NCBI GenBank assembly: GCA_977006965.1
Contig: OZ345352.1
Coordinates: 4,650,001-4,714,000, forward strand
Origin: Phymatolithon calcareum
Lineage: Eukaryota > Rhodophyta > Florideophyceae > Hapalidiales
Reading direction: 5' to 3'
Length of the DNA stretch: 64,000 bases
Part shown: piece by piece, positions 20,863-32,872 of the stretch
Layout: every line of letters starts with the position of its first letter
How positions within the stretch are numbered: position 1 is the first letter of the stretch
The notes under the pieces: model-generated
What the model saw: only the letters and a program-made list of their open reading frames with translations
Databases searched by the model: none
Told to the model about the DNA's origin: nothing
Made by a program: the position numbers and the translations under genes

Positions 20863-21192
20863 AAATCGGCAATGGAGTATGGAGATCTGTACCGTCGAAG
20901 CAAGCAAGTTTGGATCTCGGATACGTCAGTCAAACTCCAGCTTAAACTTCTGACTGTAGCATATGGTGGTGCTGATGGACAGAGAAGATTCGACTCAAAA
21001 AGAAGCTTTTTGATAGAGAAGTTATGGTGGGGCTCAATTGTTAATGATTGTGGACTTAGCAAGCCCGCTTACGCGAACTTCCCAAGAGTATTACTCTTGG
21101 GGCATTTTCGTTGGCTACCGCCATATGTCCCGATTGCCGCAATATCGCCGGACTCGTTAGCGGTTCCAGTGCATAGACCTACCGCTGCATAA
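20863..21192 (+). mobile_element. LTR retrotransposon (Ty3/gypsy-like) integrase fragment
   Basis: The frame 20872-21192 contains VWISDTSVKLQLKLLTVAYG then GADGQRR and LIEKLWWGSIVNDC. This is the pattern of the N-terminal zinc-binding (HHCC) domain of gypsy-type integrase and its lead-in, usually LKxxLLxxAHxxxxGHRG with fWWxxMxxDv following. Both metal-binding histidines are changed (H to Y in VAY, H to Q in DGQR), so the copy is dead. The catalytic core does not follow. Confidence 0.6.
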
Positions 21193-21464
21193 GTATTCAA
21201 GAAACCTCAAGCAGGAGCGAACGAGGAGAGTTTACCGCAATGATTGCAAGGAGTTCTTGAAACGGTGCATCCACTGGTGCCGTGTTTACGGAAGTCTGAT
21301 GATCGCCCGGGGTGGACCATTGCAGATCGGAATTTTTCTCTTTCTGTTGGACTCTGAGACGTCTCCTTCGTCTTTGAAGAGCAAGGTCAGCAAAAATTTT
21401 GTTGAAAATCCCTGCTTTACGAAAGTCGAATAGGTCGACTAACACATTGCCGTTCATCTACATC

Positions 21465-22470
21465 TCTATCTTCGATTGGGACGGCCAGAAGGCTCAATTT
21501 CGTCGATCTGGCTCGTTCCAGAATTCTGAGTGCTAGAACAAGTCTCATATTTTCGGCACTGTTAATTCGGCAAAGAAAGAAGGTGAAGTCTGACGTAGCG
21601 GTGTTTCGATATTTGACCCATTACTTGTCCGATAAATGGCTTCTCCACTTCCTCGATAGCCGTCTCGACTCTAGGCGTCCATGGCGACTGGTGCATGCCA
21701 TACCCCCATGTTAGTTGTATGAACGCCTTTTATGTCTTCTATGCTCTCACGGTGCTGCGTGCCAGCTACGAGAAACCCAGGGACCTCTGTTGATATACTT
21801 CGATCTTGGCCTTTCACATGCGCTTAAGCATTTTTTTGACCATAAATTCCTCATTACTGAGTCAGATGCCGAGGTATGAGACTTCTTTGACCTTTGTCAG
21901 CGTTTTCCATGCAAGCTTGAAAATGTATGATCTTGTGTCGGTCGAGAAAAGAACTTATCTACCACATTTCGGACCTGACTCAGTAAGGATATAGGTTGGA
22001 CACATTTTCGATCGTGATGGTCTCCTTTCTTGTCTAGTGCGACCACGAGAGCATTCATCCACGATGTTGGAAGTTATTCGCATCTACCGTGGGCTGTCCA
22101 TAACTCAAAGACTAGGTCTGTACATTCCTCTAGGTCCACTTTCAGCATTTCGGTCTTCACTCCGTTCAGGCTTGGGGCCTTTCTAGGCGGAGTTTCAGGA
22201 TTGTGCTTCAAATCTTGGAACAGGTCTCATTTATCCTTATGGGGACAGATAACGATATTTCGGCGTTGTTTCTAGATGCGAAAAAATCTGCTGAACAGTA
22301 TAGCTTGCGTATGTTGGAACTCAGTCTGCGCAAGACTGCTTGAAGCCTTACCGAAAATAAAAAGGATCTCTCTAACCTGCCTTCCTCGGTTTCTATTTGA
22401 CCGGTGCTGCTTCCACCCCATCTCGGCGAGTTAGCGTCATCCGAACGAGCTAGAACCATAGAAGTAATCC
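21465..22470 (-). mobile_element. LINE-C/E reverse transcriptase fragment with the palm deleted
   Basis: Read on the minus strand, 22470-22030 encodes the fingers region (ETPPRKAPSLNGVKTEMLK, then LPTSWMNALVVALDKKGD, then PISLLSQV). The segment 21990-21470 encodes the thumb and linker of LINE-C type (FKLAWKTLTKVKEVSYLGI, then LVLALRILERARSTK, close to LVLALRMLERARTRK of the 15.7 kb copy). The whole palm, with motifs A-C, is missing between them. Stops and shifts are frequent. Confidence 0.8.
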
Positions 22471-22474
22471 TGTC

Positions 22475-23320
22475 ATATGTGTGGGAAGAACCAATAGTAG
22501 ATAAACGAGAGGAAATGGTATCACTGTAACGCTGCGAGACAATCTGAAAGATGGTGTCTTCACGTACGAGCTAAAATCGATCGAGAACGCTCGAAAATAC
22601 GCGCTTGGCATTTCGCACAAATCTGAGTAAAAACTGTATGTCAACTTGAAAAAAGGCGAAATTCATTGCTGCGAGATAAGATGAATCTGTATTCCAAACG
22701 ATCACTTCCTTCCGACAAACAGGGCAGTGCTTAACATCTCAACGCTGTCATGCCTGGAACGCACGCTCATTCAGCAAAGAATATTTCACTTTTGTGATAC
22801 AAAGACAATCTTGAAATCGAAGAAGCGTACATATATGGTTCTGCGAGCTAGCATAGCAGAACGATATTTACGGACTTCGGCTTGGAATGCATTTGGGCAC
22901 GCTGCCAAGTCTTGGGGGGGCAGCTAAGAAATATTAAAGAGCGTTTACTGACCCGGTCTCGTGTGTAGCGGCGTTCACGTCGAGACCCCTGTGCACCTTC
23001 GGGTGTCTAAGAGCTGCGCAATTTCACCATATGAAGACTCATGATGGACGGGGTGGCACCCAACCGATACTTAACTTCTCGGAGACAATGAGCAATGAAC
23101 ATGTACGGAGATGGAGATTAACACATAACGTTGATATTTTTCGCATAAATCGTAAACCCCTATCGGAATCGTTTAGTCAAAGTCCTAAAGCGCGGTGTCC
23201 TAGCAATTCGCCCTAGTAGCAAAACCTGGCCTTGGGGAGGCGTTTAAGTTTTCTTCTACGCATAACGGCGTAGCTTTTTAAATGATCATAAATTTTTGAC
23301 GTGTTTGAGTTCTCATCTTT
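22475..23320. other. Spacer, nothing recognised
   Basis: Short frames only. No repeat, motif or structure noticed. Confidence 0.45.
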
Positions 23321-23613
23321 ACGTTGCTCTCAGTTCTTGTTCGTCAAGAGGAAGTGGTGTTGAAACTCCTTCTCTCGAGGTTTGACTCGGTGACGTGCGA
23401 GGCGGATCTGGTAATAACTAGTGAAGTTGACGGGCCTTTATCGCATTGGCAAGGAACGATCGAATCGGACTCTAGCGAGGACGCGGGCGTTTACGAGGAT
23501 GGGCGGGCATATGGGTTTTGAACCCGCTGCATGTTGAGGGTGTAGTGTATTTAAACTTTGATTGTCACCGGTGTTAGTTCACAACACTCGCCCTCGTCCC
23601 TTAAGGAATAGGA

Positions 23614-25591
23614 CTAGTGTCTATGTGACGAACACCCTCAATTAAGGGAATTTCCCTCAATTGAGGGTGGATTTAAAAGCTCGAAAAAGTTTATGAAAAA
23701 AATGCGGAACTGATTTTGAGCGCCAGATTCGGAAAGGCGACCTTTTGTTCTTGGTGGGGAGTACCACTTTTACTACTTAAAACCCCGTCGTTCGCTGGTA
23801 GGAACGAGAATCTGCTGGCAACCCAGAAAAAACACATCTGCCGTGCCTCGAGAAAAAGACCCGCGTCGAGTGGTCGGTGTAGTCGCACGCACCAAAACAA
23901 CGTCAGCGAAAAGTCCTGCACAGTGCTGCTGACTATACGGGGCGTTTTCTAGTTCAAAAAAGATGAACTACACGGTTCAAGAGGTGCACATTGATGAAAT
24001 CAAGGGTCGCTCGAGCATGTCACTTCGCGTGAAATGGGTCCTTGTTCAGAAACCAAGCAAAAAGACTAAGATTAAGACTATCAAGATTGTTAACGTCAAG
24101 CCAGGGAAGGCTGACAAAGGCTCTTGTTCCTTTCGAATGCCTGTATCGAGTTCCAGTTGGCAATATTCTGTACCTCAAACGCCGGCTTACAGTAATCGCG
24201 GTCGAACATCTTCTTCGCCAAACGCTGAGCTTTTCGTTCAGTATCAACGACACTCTAGACAGAAGGCAACACAAATCTAATATACAATCAACAGGAGCTC
24301 TAGAAGCCCTCTTGTGAGTTCCCTCGCCTTCACCCTGCATGGTTCTTGGGACCAATAATCGCAAGAGGAGCTTGATGTCATTGGGCCAGACCATGAGCAG
24401 AGTATTTTTGCTCATGGAGTGCCATGCTTCGAGCGCCAAGTTCTATGTCCAATTGGGGAAAGAAATGCCCTTCAGTTCTGGAAAGTTCGCCTATAAACAG
24501 AGATTCTATATCCGAGAACGGTGGCATCGAGTTCCACACACCGTACGATGCCTTCATGACGATGTTCCGCCGAGTACACCTGCGAACAATTATTGCTTAG
24601 GCATCCAATAAGCTGAAACGAATAAGAAGAACGGAGTCAAAGATTTTCGGAATACTCGTCCACAGGAGTTGGACGCAAAGAGATTTATGGAAGTCTACAA
24701 TGGGGAACAAGTATATCCTCGCTCCGTCATTTTCAAGCAGTGGCATGACCAGAGCCAGGTTCTTCGAGTAACTCCAGTGCGTCACATTCACCGTGCAACC
24801 AAGTGAACAAGGCACTATGTCGTCCGTTGAGTACCGGTTGGCGCTCGTTCAGGATTTTATCGATGCTATTGGTGACCACAAAAACCCACTGTGTCTCTAT
24901 TAGACCTGGTTCTGCTTTGCCAAGTTCATATCTCTTTGAAATGTCAACGGATGCCATGAATTGAAAATGGCCTCCTGCAGTACATCGCCATCCACCGTAA
25001 ACCGGAGAAAGGTTGCTAGTTACAGAATTCAGACTAAGGAAGATGTAAGAGAATGCTGCATCTTGATCTGGGGACCTCGACAGAGGGCGAGGAGCAAAAC
25101 GCTTTAGAAGCTTAAACTGCCCATAGCGCAGTTGTACTGCGCCGTCTTGTGGCCCCATACTCTGGTACAAGACGACTTGTCCTCCGGGATGTCCTCCGGA
25201 ATTCACTCTGCCTCGATCAATAATCATCGATATTCAGTACTCCAAAAGGTATATTTGCTCCAAGGACGGTGTTGAAACCCACTGCACTCCTCCGAAAATG
25301 GAAAAGTAAGCCACAGGTGACATGATGACTACTTTAGCTGTTCAAAACAACTGCAGAGTCTGACAAGTCAAGGAATTAACCCTCGTATTCTCATCAAGTA
25401 GTAGACTTGATGTCGTTGCAAATCAACATATGTGGCATTTCGGCAGGTAGAAACTGTTTTGCTAAGCATGCTGAACACATCCATGAGCTTGATGCGTTTG
25501 ATGAGCCGAATAATGACTAGCTTTCGTTGGCAAAAAGCACTTGATTCTCATTCGCTCAATTGAGGGAAATTTCCCGTCACATAGACACTAG
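23614..25591. mobile_element. ~2-kb inverted-repeat-bounded element
   Basis: The outer 17 bases ctagtgtctatgtgacg (23614-23630) return inverted at 25575-25591. An inner block gggaatttccctcaattgag (23646-23665) returns inverted at 25555-25575. The left end is additionally palindromic (accctcaatt paired with aattgagggt, 23634-23670). The interior carries a 164-codon minus-strand frame (24733-25227) and its likely shifted continuation (24597-24815), not recognised. It could be a DNA transposon or the displaced terminal repeats of the DIRS-like element that follows at 25.8 kb. Confidence 0.6.
24597..25227 (-). CDS. Unknown protein inside the 2-kb inverted-repeat element
   Basis: The frame 24733-25227 (164 residues) reads MIIDRGRVNSGGHPGGQVVL at its start and later FMASVDISKRYELGKAEPGL. 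A shift near 24780 leads into a further 60 or so residues ending at 24597. Length and composition look coding, and the frame lies wholly inside the inverted repeats, which suggests an element-encoded protein. I do not recognise catalytic residues. Confidence 0.4.
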
Positions 25592-25819
25592 GAGGGGATG
25601 TCGTGGCTGTGCCGTCTCTTCGAAATTTTCACCTGCTGAGAGCAACGGTCAATGCGGTAGCAGGATGCTATTGGGAGAGTTTACGGAACTCTTCGCGGGG
25701 ATGGGAAAAGAGGGAGATTATATATCGAAATTTAAAGATGTGGTAAGTAAGAATTTGAAGACTTATGAAAACCGGGGACGGCGCCCGTAAGTAGTGGATG
25801 TGAATAGGATGACACAGAG

Positions 25820-26842
25820 ATGGAAGATGCACGTAACGATGATGCTAACAATACGACAAATGCAGATCAATCCGAATTTCCAATCAATACTAGAGAAGGG
25901 CCATCCAAAGTCGGGCCCTCTCGCAAAACCCGAGCTCGCAATGAATCCAAAAGCAGGTCGGGCCCATCCAACGCGGGCCCGTCGCGAGGACACAAAAAGA
26001 ACTCTAAAAGATGTCAACCAAAGAGAGTTTAACCAGCCAAAAGCGATAGCGACGACAGCGGCGATAGCGAAAACAGCGAAGCGATACCGAACGTCGCCGA
26101 ACTTGCGCATCCGATAAAGGTCCTTACTAGCATGATATCCGGCCGCGGTGCACCACATGGCCGACGAACCTTTATCAAAAAAGCGAGGGCGCGTCAGAGG
26201 GGCAATCCAGACTCCAGCGATGATAGCTCCTCTGGCAATGACGAGAGTTATGTCAAACAAAGCCGGAAACGCGAAAGAAAGAGGCGAAAGCATCAGAAAC
26301 AGATGCGCAAAAAGAAAGACTCTGATGACAGCTCCTCCGATGATTCCAGCAGTTCGGATGATTCATCCGATTCAGACTACAAGAAACGTGATCGATCGTC
26401 GCGAAAGAAGCAGCTGAAGCGACGAGAAAATCAAAAAATGCGGAAGTTCTGGAAAAAGAAAGAGGAGGAGCCTTACTATTTCAACCTGTCCTTATGGAAG
26501 ATGGTCAGCGACAATAGATTGTAATACTACTTCAGTCACAGCAAAACTGTCACCGGTATCGTGAGAGACCATGAATTTAAAACCGAGCGGAACAAATATG
26601 GGAGCGAAACTATTGCAACAGCCGCTGATTTATTCATATCCGATCTCGGTATGAAAAAGGCGAGGAAAAGAAATGCCGTGGAAGTTCCACTGCGTCGATT
26701 AGCGAAAGTTGAGCTGGCTGACGGTACCGAAAATTGGGAAGTTGCTGCCACATGTTTGAGGATCGAAACGAGGAAGGTGCGGTGGTTAGACGCGAATTAC
26801 GATCCGCCCGCCTCGCAGCGCGACTCGAACGTGAGCTTATGA
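25820..26842 (+). pseudogene. Gag-like ORF1 of the DIRS-like retroelement, two in-frame stops
   Basis: One reading frame stays in phase for 341 codons, interrupted only by TAA at 26030-26032 and TAA at 26522-26524. The N-terminal third is asparagine/serine-rich with repeated GPS motifs. The middle is made of DSSDDSSS clusters alternating with lysine/arginine blocks (RKRERKRRKHQKQMRKKK). The last third is a folded-looking domain (IATAADLFISDLGMKKARKR; VRWLDANYDPPA). Position, charge pattern and the RNase H and recombinase downstream on the same strand support a Gag role. No zinc knuckle is seen. Confidence 0.6.
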
Positions 26843-27883
26843 AGTCCCTAGGAAAGAATTCCGACACGTAGAAAGAAGAGGCTGCTGGGGTTCAAAAAAT
26901 TAGTAGAACAAAAATGAAAATATTTGTTTCCGATGACTGACGCGAGTTATTCCCCTACCGATCAGGGGAATAAGTGGCAGAACAAGTGGAAAAGGGCCTC
27001 TCCATAAGTCACGATTACGTAAGGAAAATTCCACACTGACGGCAACTGCGCACGTACAAACCTGTCCCAATGCCCTCTCCAGGGAGCATGTCGCTAGCAT
27101 TGATGAACCCTTTATTTTCGACGGCAATCAACTCACCGCCAGTCAATCGAAAATATGTTCTCCAGTGAGTGATTCATGCAACCGGGCGTTCTGTCGGCAA
27201 CTATTGTCACGTGCGGACCAATGGGTGACAACGAGAGTACCAAGCGAAGGCTCTACCAATTTAGCCGAGCGTTGCGACAGGTTCTAAGAGAACCAAGTCT
27301 TCCTGAACTTGCTGGTCACCAGTAACTGCAACACGCGTGATGCTGCTATCGTTTTGCTAAGCCCAAATAGCTCATTCCTGAGCTGGCGCTCCCTTGAGGG
27401 GCCTCGAACACAGCTGTGTCCGATTGAATCGGTGATCTTGACATTCTCGACGCTCTGTAGCGCGCTGACGTTCACGCAGAAGGTGCAAGCTGTGCACGGG
27501 CTACAGATGAGTGTCAGAGTCTGCTTGTCGCGCTTCTCCACGAGGATCGCCTTCCCGATAGGCGCGATGTAGAAGATCACGACGTTAACAATATTGTCGA
27601 AGCTTGATCCAAAGATGTCGCTCGCCTGTCGTACGAGCTTCTTTATGTTCATCGTTTCAGTGTGAGCAGTGCGGGAGCGTTATGCGTTGAGCTCGTCAGA
27701 AAAATTCAAGGATGTGCATAAAAGTATGATCAAGGGGAAGTAGAAGCCACTTCCCTTTTTCCCTCTAAAAAACGCAATTGTCAGCGCTCCACATAACGGC
27801 TGAGTAGTAGTTTTGTCTTGGGTGGATATTTAGCGTACTATCACAACTTTTGGTGAGCATTTAGCGAATTTCCTCGTATTAAA
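26843..27883. other. Degenerate interval where the reverse transcriptase would be expected
   Basis: No catalytic reverse transcriptase motif is visible on the plus strand. A 122-codon minus-strand frame (27284-27652, beginning MNIKKLVRQASDIFGSSFDN, with a run of cysteines) is open but unrecognised. It may be chance or an unrelated insertion that replaced the reverse transcriptase. Confidence 0.4.
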
Positions 27884-28198
27884 ATGCTGAAATGGATATG
27901 GACGTTTTTCAGACTCCCTGCTTTGAAAATCAAAGGAGTCAGCATTCTCGACGGGAAAGCACTCATATTGGGCCTTGAGTGGTTTCTGCGCAACAAATGG
28001 AAGTTTAGAAATAGGTTGGTAGTTGGGGTTGAAAATCAGGCGCTAATTGGGGCGTTCCAGAAAAGAAGATCGAGTCTTGGACTCTCTCATGTTTGCAGAC
28101 AAGTGGAAGCACTTACTTTGGCCGGAGACTTACATATAAAGTTCATCTGTATCAGAAGGGAGTTTAATCCCGCTGATGGACCGTCAAGGACGGTATGA
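27884..28198 (+). mobile_element. RNase H domain of a DIRS-like retroelement
   Basis: The 104-residue frame contains LDGKALILGLEWFLRNKWKF, then VVGVENQALIGAFQKRRSS, then CRQVEALTLAGDLHIKFICI and FNPADGPSRT. This is the signature of the RNase H of DIRS-type elements (V-DNQ-IGA--KGRSS, then NPADxxSR). The second acidic residue appears as E in VEN. The domain ends directly against the recombinase frame, as in the family. Confidence 0.75.
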
Positions 28199-29060
28199 GC
28201 TACTATCTGTCCAAGTAGACAAGAGCAGCGAAAACCAATACGACCGTGGCCTGGCAGCCTTCATCAAATACTTGGAGAAAAAAGGGCATGACAAAGTTAC
28301 CGATTTATAAAGAACCGAGGGATATTTAATGGACTTCTCGGTTCATACGTATCATGCTCGGAACAAGCAAGGACGAAAATTTGTTGTCAATGCAATGTTA
28401 GCTGTTGAGCTGTACTTTCCAACGTTTCGCGGCAAAATGCAAGACCTTCCGGCCTCTCTCGAGGGGTGGGCAAAACATTTTCCTGTAAAGTCTCGTACAG
28501 TTATATCCGAACAATTGGAAAATGCGATCGCCTATGAACTCCTAAAACAAGGCCGTCCAGACATGGCTAAGACAATATTGTTCATATTTGATTTCTACTT
28601 ACGATCTGCAGATTCCTCGAACGCGAGGTGTCAAGACTTCATCATTCTCGATCCTCCCCAGGGACCCAACCAAAATTACTATGGCTCATTGACGCTACCA
28701 AAAACCAAGCGTGGAACCAACGAATCTGTGTTCCTTCGTGGACTACTAACTGCCGAGTTATTTCGGCGGCAACAAGTCTTCGATCAAAGAATGGAACACA
28801 AAAGGACAACAAGCTGTTCTGATTCTCAATAGCAACACTAAGAAAACGAATTAACCCAATTTTAGAAACATTCAACACTGATATTAGAGATACTAAATTA
28901 CATGGACTTCGAGACGGTGGCGCAACCACGGATCATATGCACGGTCGATGAAATTCAACTTCGTGGACGATGGGCGTCATCAAAGTCTATGTAACAATAC
29001 TATCAACCCGATCAGGTTCACCATCAACTTAAAAACATTTCTTCTCAACTCCGACATCGT
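28199..29060 (+). pseudogene. DIRS-like tyrosine recombinase, decayed
   Basis: The frame begins YELLSVQVDKSSENQYDRGL, is stopped by TAA near 28308, and continues as 28329-28832. That part is the N-terminal SAM-like domain and the start of the catalytic domain, with YELLKQGRPDMAKTILFIFD then FYLRSADS and LPKTKRGTNESVFL. After the next stop and frameshifts, the second catalytic box survives as LHGLRDGGATTDH (His at 28901), and the box LRGRWASSKSM ends near 28985. The expected tyrosine falls at a disrupted site (QYYQ after a stop). The enzyme would have inserted element circles by site-specific recombination; this copy cannot. Confidence 0.75.
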
Positions 29061-30555
29061 TTCGAACGGCAGTTAGCCCAAAGATATAAGCTTTTCAATG
29101 TTACACCACCACCAGAGTAAAGCAGTGGCGGAGCCGAATCACCAAGTCCGACCCGAGACCAACGCGAACGCATTCGCCATATTAGATGGGACTCTATGAG
29201 TGGATGTGGTCCTGCGCGTGGCTGAGTGTGTAAGCATTTTAGCTTAGATTGAAGAAAGCAATCTTACCCCCTTACTTGAGACGACTATAGTTCTGGCATA
29301 TAAATTTTTTTTCACAAACAAGTCTCAGAAAAAAAGCCAAATGAAGAATCAACTGAGCCGGTCCATGAAATTTTTCCTCGTCCGTTTGAGGAATGGCTTG
29401 CATTATACGCAAAGCGGAGAGGATCTGGTGCTTTTCGTTAAAAGAATGGCAACCGGTAGTGAGCCGTGAATCCATTAGATGAGAAGAGCGCGAATCGGAA
29501 CACAATTTCGATGAAATTCCAACATATCAATAAGTTTGATGTGCAATCGCTTCATTCAAAGTTATGGCTCGGTCTAGACGAGGTTCTACCAGTGAAATTG
29601 CATGATGAACAGTTGGTTTCTTTTTTCGAAGATCTGCGCGACAACTCTAACGTCAACATTACAGCACCCAGTTCCAGAATTTTCGAAGGACCCAGCGCTC
29701 TTTCTTTCTTTTATTTTAGAAAGCACTAACTTACGTTAGCGCCTGTATATGTTACCGAACAATTCCTAATCGCTTACGAATTTGAGTACTTCGAACAGTT
29801 TCCCATTGCATATTTCCTCTCCCGTTTTGTGTCAACTGTACAAATATTACGGCGTCTTCATAAAGTCCTGTCACAAAAACGTAGGAGTAGATTCTTAAGG
29901 TTCTCATTGGTTCTCAGTGATCAGGCATTACACATACGGTCGTAATCAGCCGATCCATCTTTAAAACCTTCCAGCACTATCCCATGGTCACTGAAGCGGA
30001 TATCTAGGGCATGGACCACTACTGGATGAATCACTGTACCAAAATGAGGTGGATTACGATAAGAACCCCATCAACTGGGGCGACAATTTGTTCAGTAAAA
30101 AAACTCGTGAATAGTGAATAGGTCGCAAGGATTTCTTGATTTCGTTAGAGAGAACGGGCTGATTGTCGACAGCGCCGATTGACAAATTCCGTTCAATCCT
30201 CACGAGCTTTAGAGTTCCAGAAAACGACGAGTTCAGCGAGTTGTGCGGCATAGTTCGGCTTCTTCTTTAATGCAAGTTTCGGAGTTTTATAAAAACTCTC
30301 CATCCTTACGGCTACAGTACAATTTAACAGATAGGAGTGGTATTTGAGACCTCCTTTCTAAGATCTGAATATTAAAGGCATTCTCCGTACACACGCTCTC
30401 TTTCAATACCGCTCGATCTATCTTCGTTCGTGCAAGCGGAAGAAAGTGGCGACAGTGGCAGATTTTAGAGCGCTCTGCCGCCCGCACGCGCGATTGTACC
30501 GCACTACTGACTTGGAGTCGCGCTAGAAAAGGGAAAGGAACTAGATATCGTCATT
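29061..30555. other. Spacer, one unrecognised frame
   Basis: The frame 29466-29729 (87 residues, with FQHINKFDVQSLHSKLWLGL) looks mildly coding but is unassigned. At 30269-30320 a short hairpin (ggagttttataaaaactc) is followed by ccatccttacggctacagta, a 20-base string repeated at 56026-56045. Nothing else was recognised. Confidence 0.4.
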
Positions 30556-30559
30556 GAAT

Positions 30560-31810
30560 TATTTTCAACGCTCATCGGATGGCTCGAGAGTCGTGAAGAA
30601 GATACAAGAAGCAGCTGCAACACGCACAGGGGCAATGGATCTTGTGTGAAGAAGTTGGTGCTTGTCCATGCTGAGAAAAACCTTCAGGCGCTGCATCAGA
30701 GTCTGACTACTGCTGCTGAAGACCGGAGAGAATAACTGACAGAGTGGATCAAGGAGCGACATTTGCTCTTATCTCATGACCCAGAACACTGATTTAAAGA
30801 TTTTTACATTCAACGTCTGTAGTTCAGCAGAATTACTGCGCATGGTTGAACAATTACTCCAAGATCATGCAGTTCACATACTCGGAACAACTGAGACCTA
30901 TCAGAAGCAAGACTAATCCCTGAAGGTACCTCACCAACAGTTCTCCCAACTTGTCCGTGCCCCCCCGTTCCAAAACTCCGACGTAATGCAATACCTCCTC
31001 GATACAGCGACGCGATGGGCCAGGGAGAACAGCATGAAATGGAGCACGAAGAACGGAAAAAGCGAAGTACTCATCAACCCCGAGTTATTCAAGCAAAAAT
31101 TCGACCTTTCAGAGGCCGAACTCCATGATGAAACGAATGGCAAAATCGAAGGGAATTATCCTGGGTCTTCGAGATATTGGAATGAATACCACAGGGATAC
31201 ACACAACGAAGAACAAGTCTATCTCCAAGACCCTCGTGCATTGTCGTTGGGAGTATGCCTTGCACCTCACCACGTTGACGAGATTCATCCAAGCTCAAAT
31301 CAACCAGGTAGAAGCTTTGTTCTCCTCCGTCACCCAAGGACGCTTTGCACTCCGCCTCCAAAAACGAATGAGGTCGCTCTTCAAAATCAAACCACCGGAA
31401 ATCAGAAGGATTGAAGCGAAAAATCCTGGTGGATAGGCAAATGCGCGCCACCCCGACCGTGTTACACAAATCGCGAAAACACAGAATTCTGGCAGCGAAA
31501 TGGTACGTCGGACGCTTCTAACCCCCACGGAACAGCTTTTACTATGTGGAGCACTTAGGCGATTTAGCTGAGAAGAGCCTTGAGACACTACAGCGCAACC
31601 TCACAAGTCTAGAACTCAACGGAGAGACGGAGGTCGAAACAGCGCAGGATGGACAAGCTATTTGAATTCGAGATTATAATGACGGAAGAAATGATAAAGT
31701 AATGCGATACTCTTAAACAATGCGAAAGTAGTACACGGGAAGTTGCTCTTGTGTCGGTGAGCTCTGGCGTTAAGGGCTTCAAAAATAAAAACTTAAAATT
31801 TTCACCCATT
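30560..31810 (+). mobile_element. LINE-B copy with endonuclease start fused to the reverse transcriptase palm
   Basis: At about 30785 the reading DLKIFTFNVCSSAELLRMVE then DHAVHILGTTET is the beginning of an APE-type endonuclease domain, which opens ORF2 of many LINEs. An internal deletion then joins directly to QYLLDTATRWARENSMKW, just after motif C of the palm, so most of endonuclease and reverse transcriptase are lost. Two further deletions (near 31120 and 31405) break the thumb and linker. The C-terminal domain AAKWYVGRF and the 3' tail aataaaaacttaaaatttt remain. The 30560-30770 stretch may be the end of ORF1. Confidence 0.8.
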
Positions 31811-32189
31811 ACGTTTTCCCTCAGAACGCGCCCTCAGGCCTGCAAATCATCTGGGAGCACGAGGAGTAGGGGCAGGAATCATTTAGAACGAGAGTATATG
31901 ACTTTGTTCGGCGATCTTTCCAGAGGGGTCGCCGATAGAGGTATCCGACGGGGACAGCAACATCTTCAAAGCAGGTGAGGGAGGTATAAATCCCCGGCCT
32001 GACCCGTAAGTAGACGAAAAAATTGTCTTTTGCGGGGCAACTTGCAAGTACTTGATTAGCTCCGCCAACGTCGCCATAGTTTACTGTGCATTCTCAGCAG
32101 TCAAATGAAGAGCTACTAAGCCGCGGGACGGGCAGCAGTTTCGGCGTCAGCGACAAATCACAAAGCTTAAACAGGTGACTCGTTTTTGC
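31811..32189. other. Spacer, nothing recognised
   Basis: Short frames only; no repeat or structure noticed. Confidence 0.4.
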
Positions 32190-32872
32190 ACACAGAATGC
32201 TGGAAAGAGCCAGATAAAGAAAAGGAGCATTCTGGTCGTCCCAATCGAAGAAAGAGACGTGGACGAACTGCAATGCGTTAGTCGAAACATATCGGCATTT
32301 TTACATTACGACGTTTTCTAAATGGAAGTGACTTTCCTCATGCAACGAGTTTCAGGAAAATCGTTGCGCAACATGCTCTTCAAAGAAGAAAGAGTCATCT
32401 TGAAGTCCAGCAGAAAGAGAAAAAACTGCGTTATAAGTCATGGTACACTTCGGCGGTCATCAGACTCACGAAAACACGGCACCGCCAATTCGCGGTAAAA
32501 TGAGCATCCGGTCGATTCCATCGAGTGACCACATTACTTCTCGCAGATAGGTCTAGTGATATTGTACAAAGCCTCATGAGATACCTGGAGACACACTTCG
32601 GAAGATATCAACTGAAAAAAATGGAGATTAGCCAGGGCGTCAATTGAGCTGCGACACTCAGACGACAGAAAATCTGACCAGTGGACGCCAAGCTTTTTTC
32701 TCCGCCATTTTCCGGGAGAGGATTATTGTAGCTAGGGCTACAATGTCGTCATGGAGTGCAATGATTTGAGTAGATAATCGAAGCTACAAGAGCGTAGCCG
32801 CTGAAACGCGTCTCCCCGTTCAGTCTCATGAGTGCTTCTGAGGGCGTTTAATAAATTCCATATTGAAAAAAA
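32190..32872 (+). mobile_element. LINE-C 3' fragment
   Basis: This aligns with 16450-17165: gaaagagacgtggacgaact, then cacggcaccgccaattcgcg (the RHRQLAIKW region), then the 3' untranslated tail ctgagggcgtttaataaatt with a short A run. Multiple stops. It is the same orientation as the longer LINE-C. Confidence 0.8.

Noticed and set aside
25763-26293. 176-codon minus-strand frame
   Set aside because: It is antisense to the Gag-like ORF, whose serine/aspartate and basic codons leave the opposite strand open.
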